DNA from: JBBRWO01 sp038249135
Lineage (GTDB): Bacteria; Actinomycetota; Coriobacteriia; Anaerosomatales; JAAXUF01
Direction of reading: 5' to 3'
DNA: 9,195 bases
NCBI GenBank assembly: GCA_038249135.1
Contig: JBBRWO010000080.1
Span: 1-9,195 of the forward strand
Made by a program: the position numbers and the translations under genes. The notes below the pieces were generated by a model. The model searched no databases, was not told the DNA's origin, and saw only the letters and a program-made list of their open reading frames with translations. How positions within the stretch are numbered: the stretch's first letter is position 1; each line of letters starts with the position of its first letter. Shown here piece by piece: positions 1-5,608 of the stretch.

Positions 1-811
1 CGGCGAGCGAGGGCTGTCTCGGATCGCCGTGGAGGATTCGCTACCGTGGTCCGTTGTCGAGAAGGCTCGCGCCGCTGTGACGGGAGAGGTCACACCCGTG
101 GTCGATTGGGTCGAGGCGCTTCGCACGATCAAAGACGCCGAAGAGGTCGTGCGTACGGCGGCCGCTCAAGCACTGACGGACGAGGCGTTCGATCACATTC
201 TGGGATTCGTGCAAGCGGGGATGACCGAGACTCAGATTGCGCTCGAGCTTGAGTTCTACATGCGCTCCCACGGTTCGGAAGGAGTGGCGTTCGCTCCAAT
301 CGTTGCGAGCGGGCCTAACTCGGCGTTGCCTCATGCGCATCCGGGGCTGCGATGTGTGCGCCGTGGGGACTTTCTGAAGATGGACTTTGGGGCTCGAGTT
401 GGGGGTTATCGCGCCGACATGACGCGTACCGTCGTGATGGGAGCCGCGAGCGAGCAGCAGCGCGAGATCTATGACGCAGTGCTGGCCGCGAACAACGCTG
501 GAATCGCCGCGGTACTTCCAGGGCGCACGGGCACTGAGATTGATGCGGCAGCACGCTCGGTCATCGAGCGAGCAGGGTATGGTGACCGATTCGGTCACGG
601 CCTCGGTCACGGTGTGGGACTCGAGATTCACGAGGCCCCGAGCGTCGGGCCGCGTGGGATTGCCCCGATTCTGGAGGGAAGCGTCATCACCATCGAGCCG
701 GGAATCTATGTGCCGGGACTCGGCGGTGTTAGAATCGAGGACTTGATAGTGGTCGAGCGCGCGGGTGCACGAGTTCTCACGCGTTCAGCGAAGAATCTCA
801 TCGAACTGTAA
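1..811 (+). CDS. M24-family metallopeptidase (Xaa-Pro aminopeptidase/dipeptidase, YqhT-like), 5' end outside window
   Basis: Cytosolic two-metal peptidase of the aminopeptidase P/prolidase group, which cleaves peptides at X-Pro bonds. The frame is open to the left edge (first full codon at base 2), so the GTG at 29 is probably internal and the N-terminal creatinase-type domain lies upstream. The catalytic 'pita-bread' domain is complete. Metal ligands are visible: Asp in MDFG (codon 383-385), Asp in ADMTRT (416-418), His in GHGLGHG (608-610), Glu in TIEPGIY (695-697) and Glu in VRIEDL (737-739). The substrate-binding His of LPHAHPG is also present. The RTIKDAEEV segment at about 119-148 is the usual linker into the catalytic domain. 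Position directly before efp matches B. subtilis yqhT. Aminopeptidase P and prolidase cannot be told apart without the missing N-terminus. Stop is TAA at 809-811. Confidence 0.93.
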   Translation, partial: GERGLSRIAVEDSLPWSVVEKARAAVTGEVTPVVDWVEALRTIKDAEEVVRTAAAQALTDEAFDHILGFVQAGMTETQIALELEFYMRSHGSEGVAFAPIVASGPNSALPHAHPGLRCVRRGDFLKMDFGARVGGYRADMTRTVVMGAASEQQREIYDAVLAANNAGIAAVLPGRTGTEIDAAARSVIERAGYGDRFGHGLGHGVGLEIHEAPSVGPRGIAPILEGSVITIEPGIYVPGLGGVRIEDLIVVERAGARVLTRSAKNLIEL

Positions 812-814
812 TCG

Positions 815-830
815 TGCCGCACGTGCGGCA
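815..830. repeat. Perfect 16-base palindrome between peptidase gene and efp
   Basis: TGCCGCACGTGCGGCA is identical to its reverse complement. It begins three bases after the peptidase stop codon and ends 26 bases before the efp start. As RNA it would form a 6-bp GC-rich stem with an ACGT loop. No T-run follows, so it is a poor classical terminator. It could be a dyad operator, an mRNA-stabilising hairpin, or a terminator of the U-less type. What is certain is the symmetry; the role is unknown. Confidence 0.6.
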
Positions 831-844
831 CTCTGGTGCAAAGA

Positions 845-849
845 AGGAG
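845..849 (+). promoter_or_regulatory. Shine-Dalgarno site that fixes the efp start
   Basis: AGGAG lies 7 bases before the GTG at 857. The earlier in-frame GTG at 836 lacks such a site and would place the Shine-Dalgarno sequence inside the coding region. Confidence 0.8.
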
Positions 850-856
850 TACGGCT

Positions 857-1417
857 GTGTCCATCAACACCGCGAACTTCAAGAACGGCATGTGCATTCT
901 GTATGAAGGCAAGCGCTGGATCATCGTCGACTTCCAGCACGTGAAGCCCGGCAAGGGCGGCGCCTTCGTGCGCACCAAGCTCAAGGAACTCAAGAGCGGG
1001 CGCGTCGTGGAGTACACGTTCCGCGCAGGTGAGAAGTTTGACGATGTACGCATCAGCAATCAGAAGATGCAGTACCTGTATAACGACGGTGATATGTACT
1101 ACTTCATGGATTCCCAGAGCTTCGAGCAGGTCGAACTCGCGGCGGACTTCATCGGCGACCAGTCGAAATGGCTTCGTGAGAATGACGAAGTCGAGGTCAT
1201 GACCGCTGATGGCGAGTATCTCGGCGTCGAGCCGCCTATGTTTGTGGAGCTCGAGGTCACCGAGACCGATCCGGGATTCAAGGGTGACACCGTCCAAGGT
1301 GGCACGAAGCCTGCAACGCTCGAGACGGGCGCGGTCATCCAGGTCCCGATGTTCATCAATGTGGGCGAGCGACTCAAGGTTGATACGCGCGACGGTCGTT
1401 ACATGACTCGCGTTTAG
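857..1417 (+). CDS. efp: Translation elongation factor P
   Basis: EF-P binds between the P and E sites of the ribosome and rescues stalling at polyproline stretches. The product is 186 residues, the usual length. The three beta-barrel domains are recognisable: the N-terminal KOW-like domain (about 1-63) with loop HVKPGKGGAF and tip Lys33, the central OB domain (about 65-127, with YLYNDGDMYYFM), and the C-terminal domain carrying the family signature around KGDTVQGGTKPATLETGA. The GTG start at 857 is chosen because AGGAG precedes it by 7 bases and the protein then begins MSINTANF. The tip Lys is the residue that other bacteria modify; its flanks here are PGKGG rather than the PGKGP described for unmodified corynebacterial EF-P. 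No modification enzyme gene is visible in the window. Its place after a YqhT-like peptidase is conserved in Firmicutes. Confidence 0.97.
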   Translation: MSINTANFKNGMCILYEGKRWIIVDFQHVKPGKGGAFVRTKLKELKSGRVVEYTFRAGEKFDDVRISNQKMQYLYNDGDMYYFMDSQSFEQVELAADFIGDQSKWLRENDEVEVMTADGEYLGVEPPMFVELEVTETDPGFKGDTVQGGTKPATLETGAVIQVPMFINVGERLKVDTRDGRYMTRV

Positions 1418-1443
1418 CGGTCCAGCACCAACACGACAGTCGT

Positions 1444-1479
1444 GGCCGGGCGCGGGCGAGTAGGAAGCCGCGTCCGGCC
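1444..1479 (+). terminator. GC-rich hairpin downstream of efp, candidate terminator
   Basis: Bases 1444-1455 pair with 1468-1479: 12 consecutive pairs with a single G-T, closing a 12-base loop. It starts 26 bases after the efp stop. No run of T follows directly (next bases are TCGTATATACT), so it is not a textbook intrinsic terminator, but U-poor hairpin terminators are reported from GC-rich actinobacteria. A 13-base dyad (CACGAC-A-GTCGTG, 1432-1444) sits just before and overlaps its first base. Assigning termination is inference. Confidence 0.5.
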
Positions 1480-1484
1480 TCGTA

Positions 1485-1490
1485 TATACT
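1485..1490 (+). promoter_or_regulatory. Candidate -10 box for the carboxylase operon
   Basis: TATACT matches the sigma-70-type -10 consensus at five of six positions and stands out in a GC-rich gap. It lies 85 bases before the chosen start at 1575 and immediately after the efp hairpin. No convincing -35 hexamer is found at 16-18 bases spacing, so the call rests on the -10 box and context. Transcription would begin around 1496-1500, giving a leader of about 75-80 bases. Confidence 0.35.
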
Positions 1491-1513
1491 ATGCGGACTA
1501 CTCACGTTCTTCG

Positions 1514-1540
1514 CGGTGCGGCACCAATCGGCCCGCACCG
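1514..1540 (+). terminator. Leader hairpin followed by T-rich stretch, possible attenuator or efp terminator
   Basis: CGGTGCGG (1514-1521) and CCGCACCG (1533-1540) are perfect 8-bp complements around an 11-base loop. TTTCGTTCT follows at once, so this resembles an intrinsic terminator more than the hairpin at 1444-1479 does. A competing short pairing exists (GGTG 1515-1518 with CACC 1522-1525). If the promoter at 1485 is real, the hairpin lies inside the leader of the carboxylase mRNA and could act as an attenuator. Otherwise it may simply be the end of the efp transcript. Confidence 0.45.
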
Positions 1541-1563
1541 TTTCGTTCTCGGACTGTATGCAA

Positions 1564-1570
1564 GGGGAGG
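1564..1570 (+). promoter_or_regulatory. Shine-Dalgarno site that fixes the carboxyltransferase start
   Basis: GGGGAGG ends 4 bases before ATG 1575. The in-frame ATG at 1491 would add 28 residues without similarity to the family, has no comparable site, and abuts the candidate -10 box, so it would lie at or before the transcription start. Confidence 0.75.
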
Positions 1571-1574
1571 CGCG

Positions 1575-3422
1575 ATGCGGCCAGTGCACATCACCGATAC
1601 CACACTGCGCGACGCGCACCAGTCGCTGTGGGCGACGCGGATGGAGATCGGCGACATGCTGCCGATCCTGCCTAAGATGGATTCGGTCGGCTACTGGTCG
1701 CTCGAGGTCTGGGGCGGGGCGACATTCGATTCCTGCCTGCGCTTCATGGATGAGAATCCGTGGGAGCGACTCCGCACCATCAAGCAGCACTGCCCCAATA
1801 CGCCGCTGCAGATGCTCCTGCGCGGTCAGAACCTCGTCGGGTATCACCACTACTCGGATGAGATTGTCACGCGGTTCGTCGCGGCATCGAAGCGCAACGG
1901 CATCGACGTCTTCCGCGTTTTTGACGCCCTGAACGATATTCGCAATGTGATCGCGTCCGCGGAGGCGGTCAAGGAGTGTGGCGGCCTTTTCGAAGGCGCC
2001 ATCTCATACACCGTGAGCCCCGTTCACACGATCGACTCGTATCTTGAGTACGCGCAGCAGCTCAAGGAGCTTGGTGCCGACACGATCTGCATCAAAGACA
2101 TGGCGGGCATGCTGACGCCGTTCCGTACCGAGAAGATGGTTCGCGCGCTCAAGACGGAAATCGGCCTGCCGGTGCACGTCCACTGCCACTATATCGGTGG
2201 CATGGCTCCCATGAACTATGTGAAGGCCGCCGAGGCCGGCGCCGACATCGTGGATACCGCGGTCGTGGCATTGGCGTTTGGCAACAGCCAGCCTGCGGTC
2301 GAGACGATCGTTGCCGCGCTCAAAGAGTCGCCCTACGACACCGGGCTCGACCTCGACCTGCTCTTCGAAATCGCCGAGTACTGGGAAGATGTGCGCCGCC
2401 GTAAGGGCCTGAAGCGCGGCATCACCACGCTGCTGTCGATGGAGGTCTTCAGCCATCAGGTTCCCGGTGGCATGATGAGCAACCTGGTCAGTCAGCTCGA
2501 GATCCAGAAAGCGCTCGATCGCCTGCCGGATGTCCTCGCTGAGATTCCCAAGGTGCGTGCGGAAGTTGGCTATCCGCCACTCGTCACTCCGCTGTCGCAG
2601 ATTGTCGGCACCCAGGCCGTCATGAACGTGTTGACCGGCAAGCGCTGGAATATCGTCCCGCAAGAAATGCGCGACTACGTCCGCGGCTACTACGGCAAGG
2701 CGCCGGGCCCCATGGACAAGGAGATCGTCGCCAAGGTTCTCGGCGACCTGGAACCCTTGGCTGACGACGTCAGGCCCGGTTCGCTCGTCACCACCACCTA
2801 CGACGAGGTCGCTGCGGAGATCGGCGACCTTGCCAAGAGCGAAGAAGATGTACTCATGTACGCGCTGTTCCCCAACGAAGCCCGTCAATACCTCACCACT
2901 CATCAGGTCGGTGCCGAGAAGGCAGTGTTCCTGATGAGCGAGGAGTTGCACACCGTCAAGGAGGACGATTCCGTGGACGTCAATCAGATTCGCGAGCTGC
3001 TCAAGGTCATCGAGAACTCGGACATCTCCGAGATCGTCATCGAAGAGGGCGACACCAAGGTCTCGGTCCGCAAGGGCGGCTACACCTCCGCACCTGTCGG
3101 TCCTGCCGCCGCCGCCCCTGCCGCCACGAGTGCCGCCTCCGCGGCAGAGGCCGCACCCGTTCCCGGTGCGCGTCCCGCGTCGTGGAAGACGGTCACGGCA
3201 CCCATGGTCGGCAGCTTCTACGAGGCCGGCTCGCCGGGTTCGGCAGCGTTCGTCGCAGTCGGCGACTCTTTCTCGGAGGGCGCTACGCTGTGCATTCTCG
3301 AAGCGATGAAGCTCATGAACGAGATCGTCGCCGAGGACTCGGGCATCATTCGCGAGATCGGCGTCAAGAACGGCGATCCCGTCGAGTACGGCACCGTGCT
3401 CTTCTACTACGAGGCCAACTAA
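1575..3422 (+). CDS. Fusion of pyruvate carboxylase/oxaloacetate decarboxylase-type carboxyltransferase with AccB biotin carboxyl carrier
   Basis: A 615-residue biotin protein expected to move a carboxyl group between biotin and pyruvate/oxaloacetate or a similar 2-oxoacid. Residues 1 to about 300 are the HMGL-like TIM barrel: DTTLRDAHQS with metal ligand Asp13, carbamylated-lysine candidate Lys174 in CIKDMAG, and His203/His205 in HVHCHYIGG. Residues about 300-460 are the PYC_OADA domain (QVPGGMMSN, PLSQIVGTQAVMN, EDVLMYALFP). Residues 467-501 match the N-terminal domain of AccB (VDVNQIRELL...ISEIVIEEGD), followed by an Ala/Pro linker (502-535). The biotinyl domain (536-615) has APMVGSFYEAGSPGSAAF, which includes the AccB thumb, and EAMKLMN with biotinyl Lys579. 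Usual OadA or PycB proteins end in a different, thumbless biotin domain. There is no stop or frame change at the junction. The gene takes the accB place directly before accC (13-base gap). Pyruvate carboxylase beta subunit, oxaloacetate decarboxylase alpha and transcarboxylase subunit are all possible; no sodium-pump beta/gamma genes are seen. Confidence 0.92.
   Translation: MRPVHITDTTLRDAHQSLWATRMEIGDMLPILPKMDSVGYWSLEVWGGATFDSCLRFMDENPWERLRTIKQHCPNTPLQMLLRGQNLVGYHHYSDEIVTRFVAASKRNGIDVFRVFDALNDIRNVIASAEAVKECGGLFEGAISYTVSPVHTIDSYLEYAQQLKELGADTICIKDMAGMLTPFRTEKMVRALKTEIGLPVHVHCHYIGGMAPMNYVKAAEAGADIVDTAVVALAFGNSQPAVETIVAALKESPYDTGLDLDLLFEIAEYWEDVRRRKGLKRGITTLLSMEVFSHQVPGGMMSNLVSQLEIQKALDRLPDVLAEIPKVRAEVGYPPLVTPLSQIVGTQAVMNVLTGKRWNIVPQEMRDYVRGYYGKAPGPMDKEIVAKVLGDLEPLADDVRPGSLVTTTYDEVAAEIGDLAKSEEDVLMYALFPNEARQYLTTHQVGAEKAVFLMSEELHTVKEDDSVDVNQIRELLKVIENSDISEIVIEEGDTKVSVRKGGYTSAPVGPAAAAPAATSAASAAEAAPVPGARPASWKTVTAPMVGSFYEAGSPGSAAFVAVGDSFSEGATLCILEAMKLMNEIVAEDSGIIREIGVKNGDPVEYGTVLFYYEAN
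2958..2975 (+). promoter_or_regulatory. Internal Shine-Dalgarno and GTG at the carboxyltransferase/AccB junction
   Basis: AAGGAGG at 2958-2964 stands 8 bases before an in-frame GTG at 2973. That GTG encodes the residue where similarity to AccB begins (E. coli AccB starts MDIRKIKKL; here VDVNQIREL). Strength, spacing and placement are those of a genuine start site. It could be used, or be a relic of a once separate accB gene whose upstream neighbour lost its stop codon. Codons for Lys-Glu-Asp alone can also create this sequence, so chance is not excluded. Confidence 0.55.
2973..3422 (+). CDS. accB: Possible free AccB (biotin carboxyl carrier of acetyl-CoA carboxylase) by internal initiation
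   Basis: Starting at the internal GTG gives a 149-residue protein with complete AccB architecture and near-usual length (E. coli AccB is 156): N-terminal domain 1-35, Ala/Pro-rich linker 36-69, biotinyl domain 70-149 with thumb (AGSPGSAA) and biotinyl Lys113 in EAMKLMN. Free AccB would join AccC and a separate AccA/AccD carboxyltransferase (not in the window) to make malonyl-CoA for fatty acid synthesis. It is followed 13 bases later by accC, the classical accBC arrangement. The domain is certain; its production as a separate polypeptide is inferred from the start signals alone. Confidence 0.45.
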   Translation: MDVNQIRELLKVIENSDISEIVIEEGDTKVSVRKGGYTSAPVGPAAAAPAATSAASAAEAAPVPGARPASWKTVTAPMVGSFYEAGSPGSAAFVAVGDSFSEGATLCILEAMKLMNEIVAEDSGIIREIGVKNGDPVEYGTVLFYYEAN

Positions 3423-3425
3423 GCC

Positions 3426-3430
3426 GGAGG
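3426..3430 (+). promoter_or_regulatory. Shine-Dalgarno site that fixes the accC start
   Basis: GGAGG ends 5 bases before GTG 3436. The alternative GTG at 3430 overlaps this site and would add only Met-Pro. From 3436 the protein begins MFDRILVANRGEIALR, in register with E. coli AccC (MLDKIVIANRGEIALR). Confidence 0.8.
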
Positions 3431-3435
3431 TGCCC

Positions 3436-4788
3436 GTGTTCGATCGCATTCTCGTCGCTAACCGCGGCGAAATCGCGTTGCGCATCATCCGCGCAGCAAA
3501 AGAAATGGGTGTCGAGACCGTCATCGTCTACTCGGACGCCGACAAGGACTCACTGCCCGTCGCCATGGCCGACCATTCCGTGTGCATCGGTCCGGCGCAG
3601 GCTTCGCTGTCGTACCTCAACATGCCCAACATCATCTCGGCGGCTCTGACCACGGGAGCGCAGGCCGTTCATCCCGGCTACGGCTTCCTGGCAGAGAACT
3701 CGGCGTTTGCGCGCGCGTGCGCTGACTCCGGACTCGTCTTCATCGGCCCGTCACCCGACGCCATCGACCGGATGGGCGACAAGTCCGTTGCTCGCGAGAC
3801 GATGATGGCCGCCGGTGTGCCCTGCGTTCCCGGCAGTGACGGTGCTGTAGAGACCGTCGAGGAGGCGCTTCGCTTCGCTGAGGCGGTCGGCTTCCCCGTT
3901 CTCATCAAGGCGAGTGCAGGCGGCGGTGGCAAGGGAATGCGTGTCGCGCAGAGCCGCGATGACCTCGAAGCCAATATGATGGCCGCCAAGACCGAGGCCG
4001 CTGCGGCCTTTGGCAACGACACGGTCTATATCGAGAAGTACCTCCTGCGCCCTCGTCACGTCGAGATGCAGATCCTTGCGGACTCGCACGGCAACGCCGT
4101 GCACCTCTACGAGCGTGACTGCTCGATCCAGCGCCGTCACCAGAAGCTTGTCGAGGAGGCTCCAAGCCCCGCGATGACTCCCGAGCTCCGTGAAGCCATG
4201 GGCGAGGCGGCGATGAAGGCGGTCCGTGCTGTGGACTACCAGAATGCCGGCACCATCGAGTTCCTGCTCGATACGGACGGCCGTTTCTACTTCATGGAGA
4301 TGAACACGCGCGTCCAGGTGGAGCACCCGATCACCGAGCAGATCACGGGCGTCGACATCATCAAGGAGCAGATTCGTATCGCCGCCGGCGAGCCGATGCG
4401 CCACAAGACGCAGGCTGAGATCGTCAAGCGCGGACACGCCATCGAGTTTCGCATCAACGCCGAGGACCCTGCGCACAACTTCCGCCCGCATCCCGGTCTG
4501 GTCTCGGTGTTCAACCCTCCCGGGGGTTTCGGCGTGAGAATCGACAGCCATCTGTATTCCGGTTACTCGGTGCCCTCGACGTACGACTCACTCCTTGGCA
4601 AGCTGATCGTGTGGGGAGAGACGCGGGACGAGGCGATTGCTCGCGCACGACGCGCGCTCGATGAGTTCATCGTTGTCGGCATTCCGACGACCATTCCGTT
4701 CCACCAGATGGTCGTCGAGAACCCCGCCTTTGTGGCAGGCGAAGTCTATACTGACTTTATTGAGACTGAGATGAGCGACCTGTCCTAG
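3436..4788 (+). CDS. accC: Biotin carboxylase (AccC)
   Basis: ATP-dependent carboxylation of biotin on the carrier protein, the first half-reaction of acetyl-CoA carboxylase and of two-subunit pyruvate carboxylases. The product has 450 residues (E. coli 449). Order: N-terminal pre-ATP-grasp domain (ANRGEIALRI, about 1-114), ATP-grasp domain with Lys116, Lys158 and the glycine loop GGGGKGMR (162-169), RDCSIQRRHQKLVEEAPSP (227-245), metal ligands Glu275 and Glu288, MEMNTRVQVEHP (287-298) with Arg292, Gln294, Val295 and Glu296, then the C-terminal domain with Arg339. All catalytic positions known from E. coli AccC appear intact. It stands alone, with no fused biotin domain, so it must act on a separate carrier: the AccB segment encoded just upstream. 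It could therefore serve both the fusion protein and acetyl-CoA carboxylase. Start GTG; stop TAG 4786-4788. Confidence 0.97.
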   Translation: MFDRILVANRGEIALRIIRAAKEMGVETVIVYSDADKDSLPVAMADHSVCIGPAQASLSYLNMPNIISAALTTGAQAVHPGYGFLAENSAFARACADSGLVFIGPSPDAIDRMGDKSVARETMMAAGVPCVPGSDGAVETVEEALRFAEAVGFPVLIKASAGGGGKGMRVAQSRDDLEANMMAAKTEAAAAFGNDTVYIEKYLLRPRHVEMQILADSHGNAVHLYERDCSIQRRHQKLVEEAPSPAMTPELREAMGEAAMKAVRAVDYQNAGTIEFLLDTDGRFYFMEMNTRVQVEHPITEQITGVDIIKEQIRIAAGEPMRHKTQAEIVKRGHAIEFRINAEDPAHNFRPHPGLVSVFNPPGGFGVRIDSHLYSGYSVPSTYDSLLGKLIVWGETRDEAIARARRALDEFIVVGIPTTIPFHQMVVENPAFVAGEVYTDFIETEMSDLS

Positions 4789-4819
4789 TTCACGGGTTGT
4801 AGAAAGAGAGCGTGCCAGT

Positions 4820-5170
4820 ATGTCTGATGAGATTCGCCTGGAAGGCCTCGGTGTCGCTCCGGCCGTGCTCGATACCATCGTTACGCTCGCCACTGAGAGT
4901 GTTGAAGGGGTCGCTGGTGTCGGTGCACCCGGACTCGCAGGACTCGTGCAGAAGGGCTCCCGCAAGGGTTCCGCACGCGCAGTCGACGTGTCCGTCGCCG
5001 ATGACGGTGCGCTGAGCGTCACCATCCATGTGCAAATCGTGTACGGCTCGAAACTCAAGGCGGTCGCAAACGCCGTTCAGGTTTCCGTCGCCGATGCGAT
5101 CACGAGCCAGGTCGGCGTAGCGGTTGAGGCTGTCGACGTGTATGTCGACGGCATCGTGTTCGTGGAGTAG
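4820..5170 (+). CDS. Asp23/Gls24 family protein, YqhY-like
   Basis: Small (116 residues) soluble alpha/beta protein of the Asp23/DUF322 family. Visible hallmarks are the opening IRLEGLGVAPAVLDTIVTLA, the VEGVAGV motif (28-34), a basic glycine-rich turn (QKGSRKGSAR, 44-53), the strand SVTIHVQIVYGSKL (66-79) and the closing VDVYVDGIVF (105-114). There is no signal peptide or membrane segment. In B. subtilis the gene at this place, between accC and nusB, is yqhY, whose loss is tolerated only with suppressor mutations in acc genes, so a role in restraining or tuning acetyl-CoA carboxylase is a reasonable inference. The start is ATG 4820 with AGAGAG 9 bases upstream and a 31-base gap after accC. 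The exact biochemical activity of the family is not settled. Confidence 0.88.
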   Translation: MSDEIRLEGLGVAPAVLDTIVTLATESVEGVAGVGAPGLAGLVQKGSRKGSARAVDVSVADDGALSVTIHVQIVYGSKLKAVANAVQVSVADAITSQVGVAVEAVDVYVDGIVFVE

Positions 5171-5176
5171 CGCCGT

Positions 5177-5608
5177 ATGCAACAGCGCAGCCGCGCGCGC
5201 CGTCAGGCGCTTCAAATTCTCTACCAGAGCGACATAACCGGAGAGTCCGCCGCCGAGATACTCGCGAACAGGACCTACTCGCTCGAGGACGGCGAGCCGG
5301 ACGAGTTCTGCCGCCAGCTCGTCATCGCGGTGGCGGCTCGCATCGATGAACTCGACAGCACCATCGGTGAGGTCTCGGAGAACTGGGCCGTATCCCGCAT
5401 GCCGTTGGTTGACCGCAACATTCTGCGCATCGCAACGTATGAGATCGAGAGCTCGGATGACGTTCCCGCCAGCGTCGCGATCAACGAAGCGGTCGAGTTG
5501 GCCAAGGTGTACGGTGGAGAGGATTCCTCGAAGTTCGTGAACGGTGTTCTCGGCCGGATTGCAAAGAACGATGAGGGGCACAACGAACAGGACGCAACCG
5601 ATGACTGA
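5177..5608 (+). CDS. nusB: Transcription antitermination factor NusB
   Basis: All-alpha RNA-binding protein (143 residues) that, with NusE (ribosomal S10), binds boxA in rRNA leaders and promotes antitermination by RNA polymerase. Family signatures: the N-terminal arginine-rich helix SRARRQALQILYQSD (5-19), NWAVSRMPLVDRNILRIATYEI (69-90) and VPASVAINEAVELAKVYG (96-113) followed by SSKFVNGVLGRI (117-128). The last 13 residues are an acidic tail beyond the family core. The Shine-Dalgarno GGAG (5164-5167) lies inside the last codons of the Asp23 gene, which ends 6 bases before the start, suggesting translational coupling. The gene end overlaps xseB by 8 bases. Confidence 0.96.
   Translation: MQQRSRARRQALQILYQSDITGESAAEILANRTYSLEDGEPDEFCRQLVIAVAARIDELDSTIGEVSENWAVSRMPLVDRNILRIATYEIESSDDVPASVAINEAVELAKVYGGEDSSKFVNGVLGRIAKNDEGHNEQDATDD

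Noticed and set aside
585..620. Repeated GGTCACGG-type direct repeats
   Set aside because: They encode the conserved GHGLGHG metal-binding motif of the M24 family.
727..735. Extended -10-like TGTTAGAAT within the peptidase gene as an efp promoter
   Set aside because: Encodes the conserved GVRIED metal-ligand segment, so the sequence is explained by coding; no supporting -35.
1491..1574. Upstream in-frame ATG at 1491 adding 28 residues to the carboxyltransferase
   Set aside because: No Shine-Dalgarno site, no family similarity in the extra residues, and it abuts the TATACT box; ATG 1575 has GGGGAGG and starts at the conserved DTTLRD region.
2900..3000. Frameshift or assembly error joining two separate genes
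   Set aside because: The frame runs unbroken through the junction with no stop or frame change, both flanking domains are intact and in the same frame. A point error removing a stop codon cannot be excluded from sequence alone, but nothing suggests it.
2004..3524. Long open frame on the minus strand opposite the carboxyltransferase/AccB gene
   Set aside because: Its composition is what GC-rich coding sequence gives in the opposite frame; it spans two well-identified plus-strand genes, has no recognisable domain, and I see no start signal that would set it apart.
4747..4752. TATACT near the end of accC as an internal promoter for the Asp23-nusB genes
   Set aside because: Only a -10-like hexamer; no -35 match at suitable spacing, and it encodes ordinary residues (VYTD).
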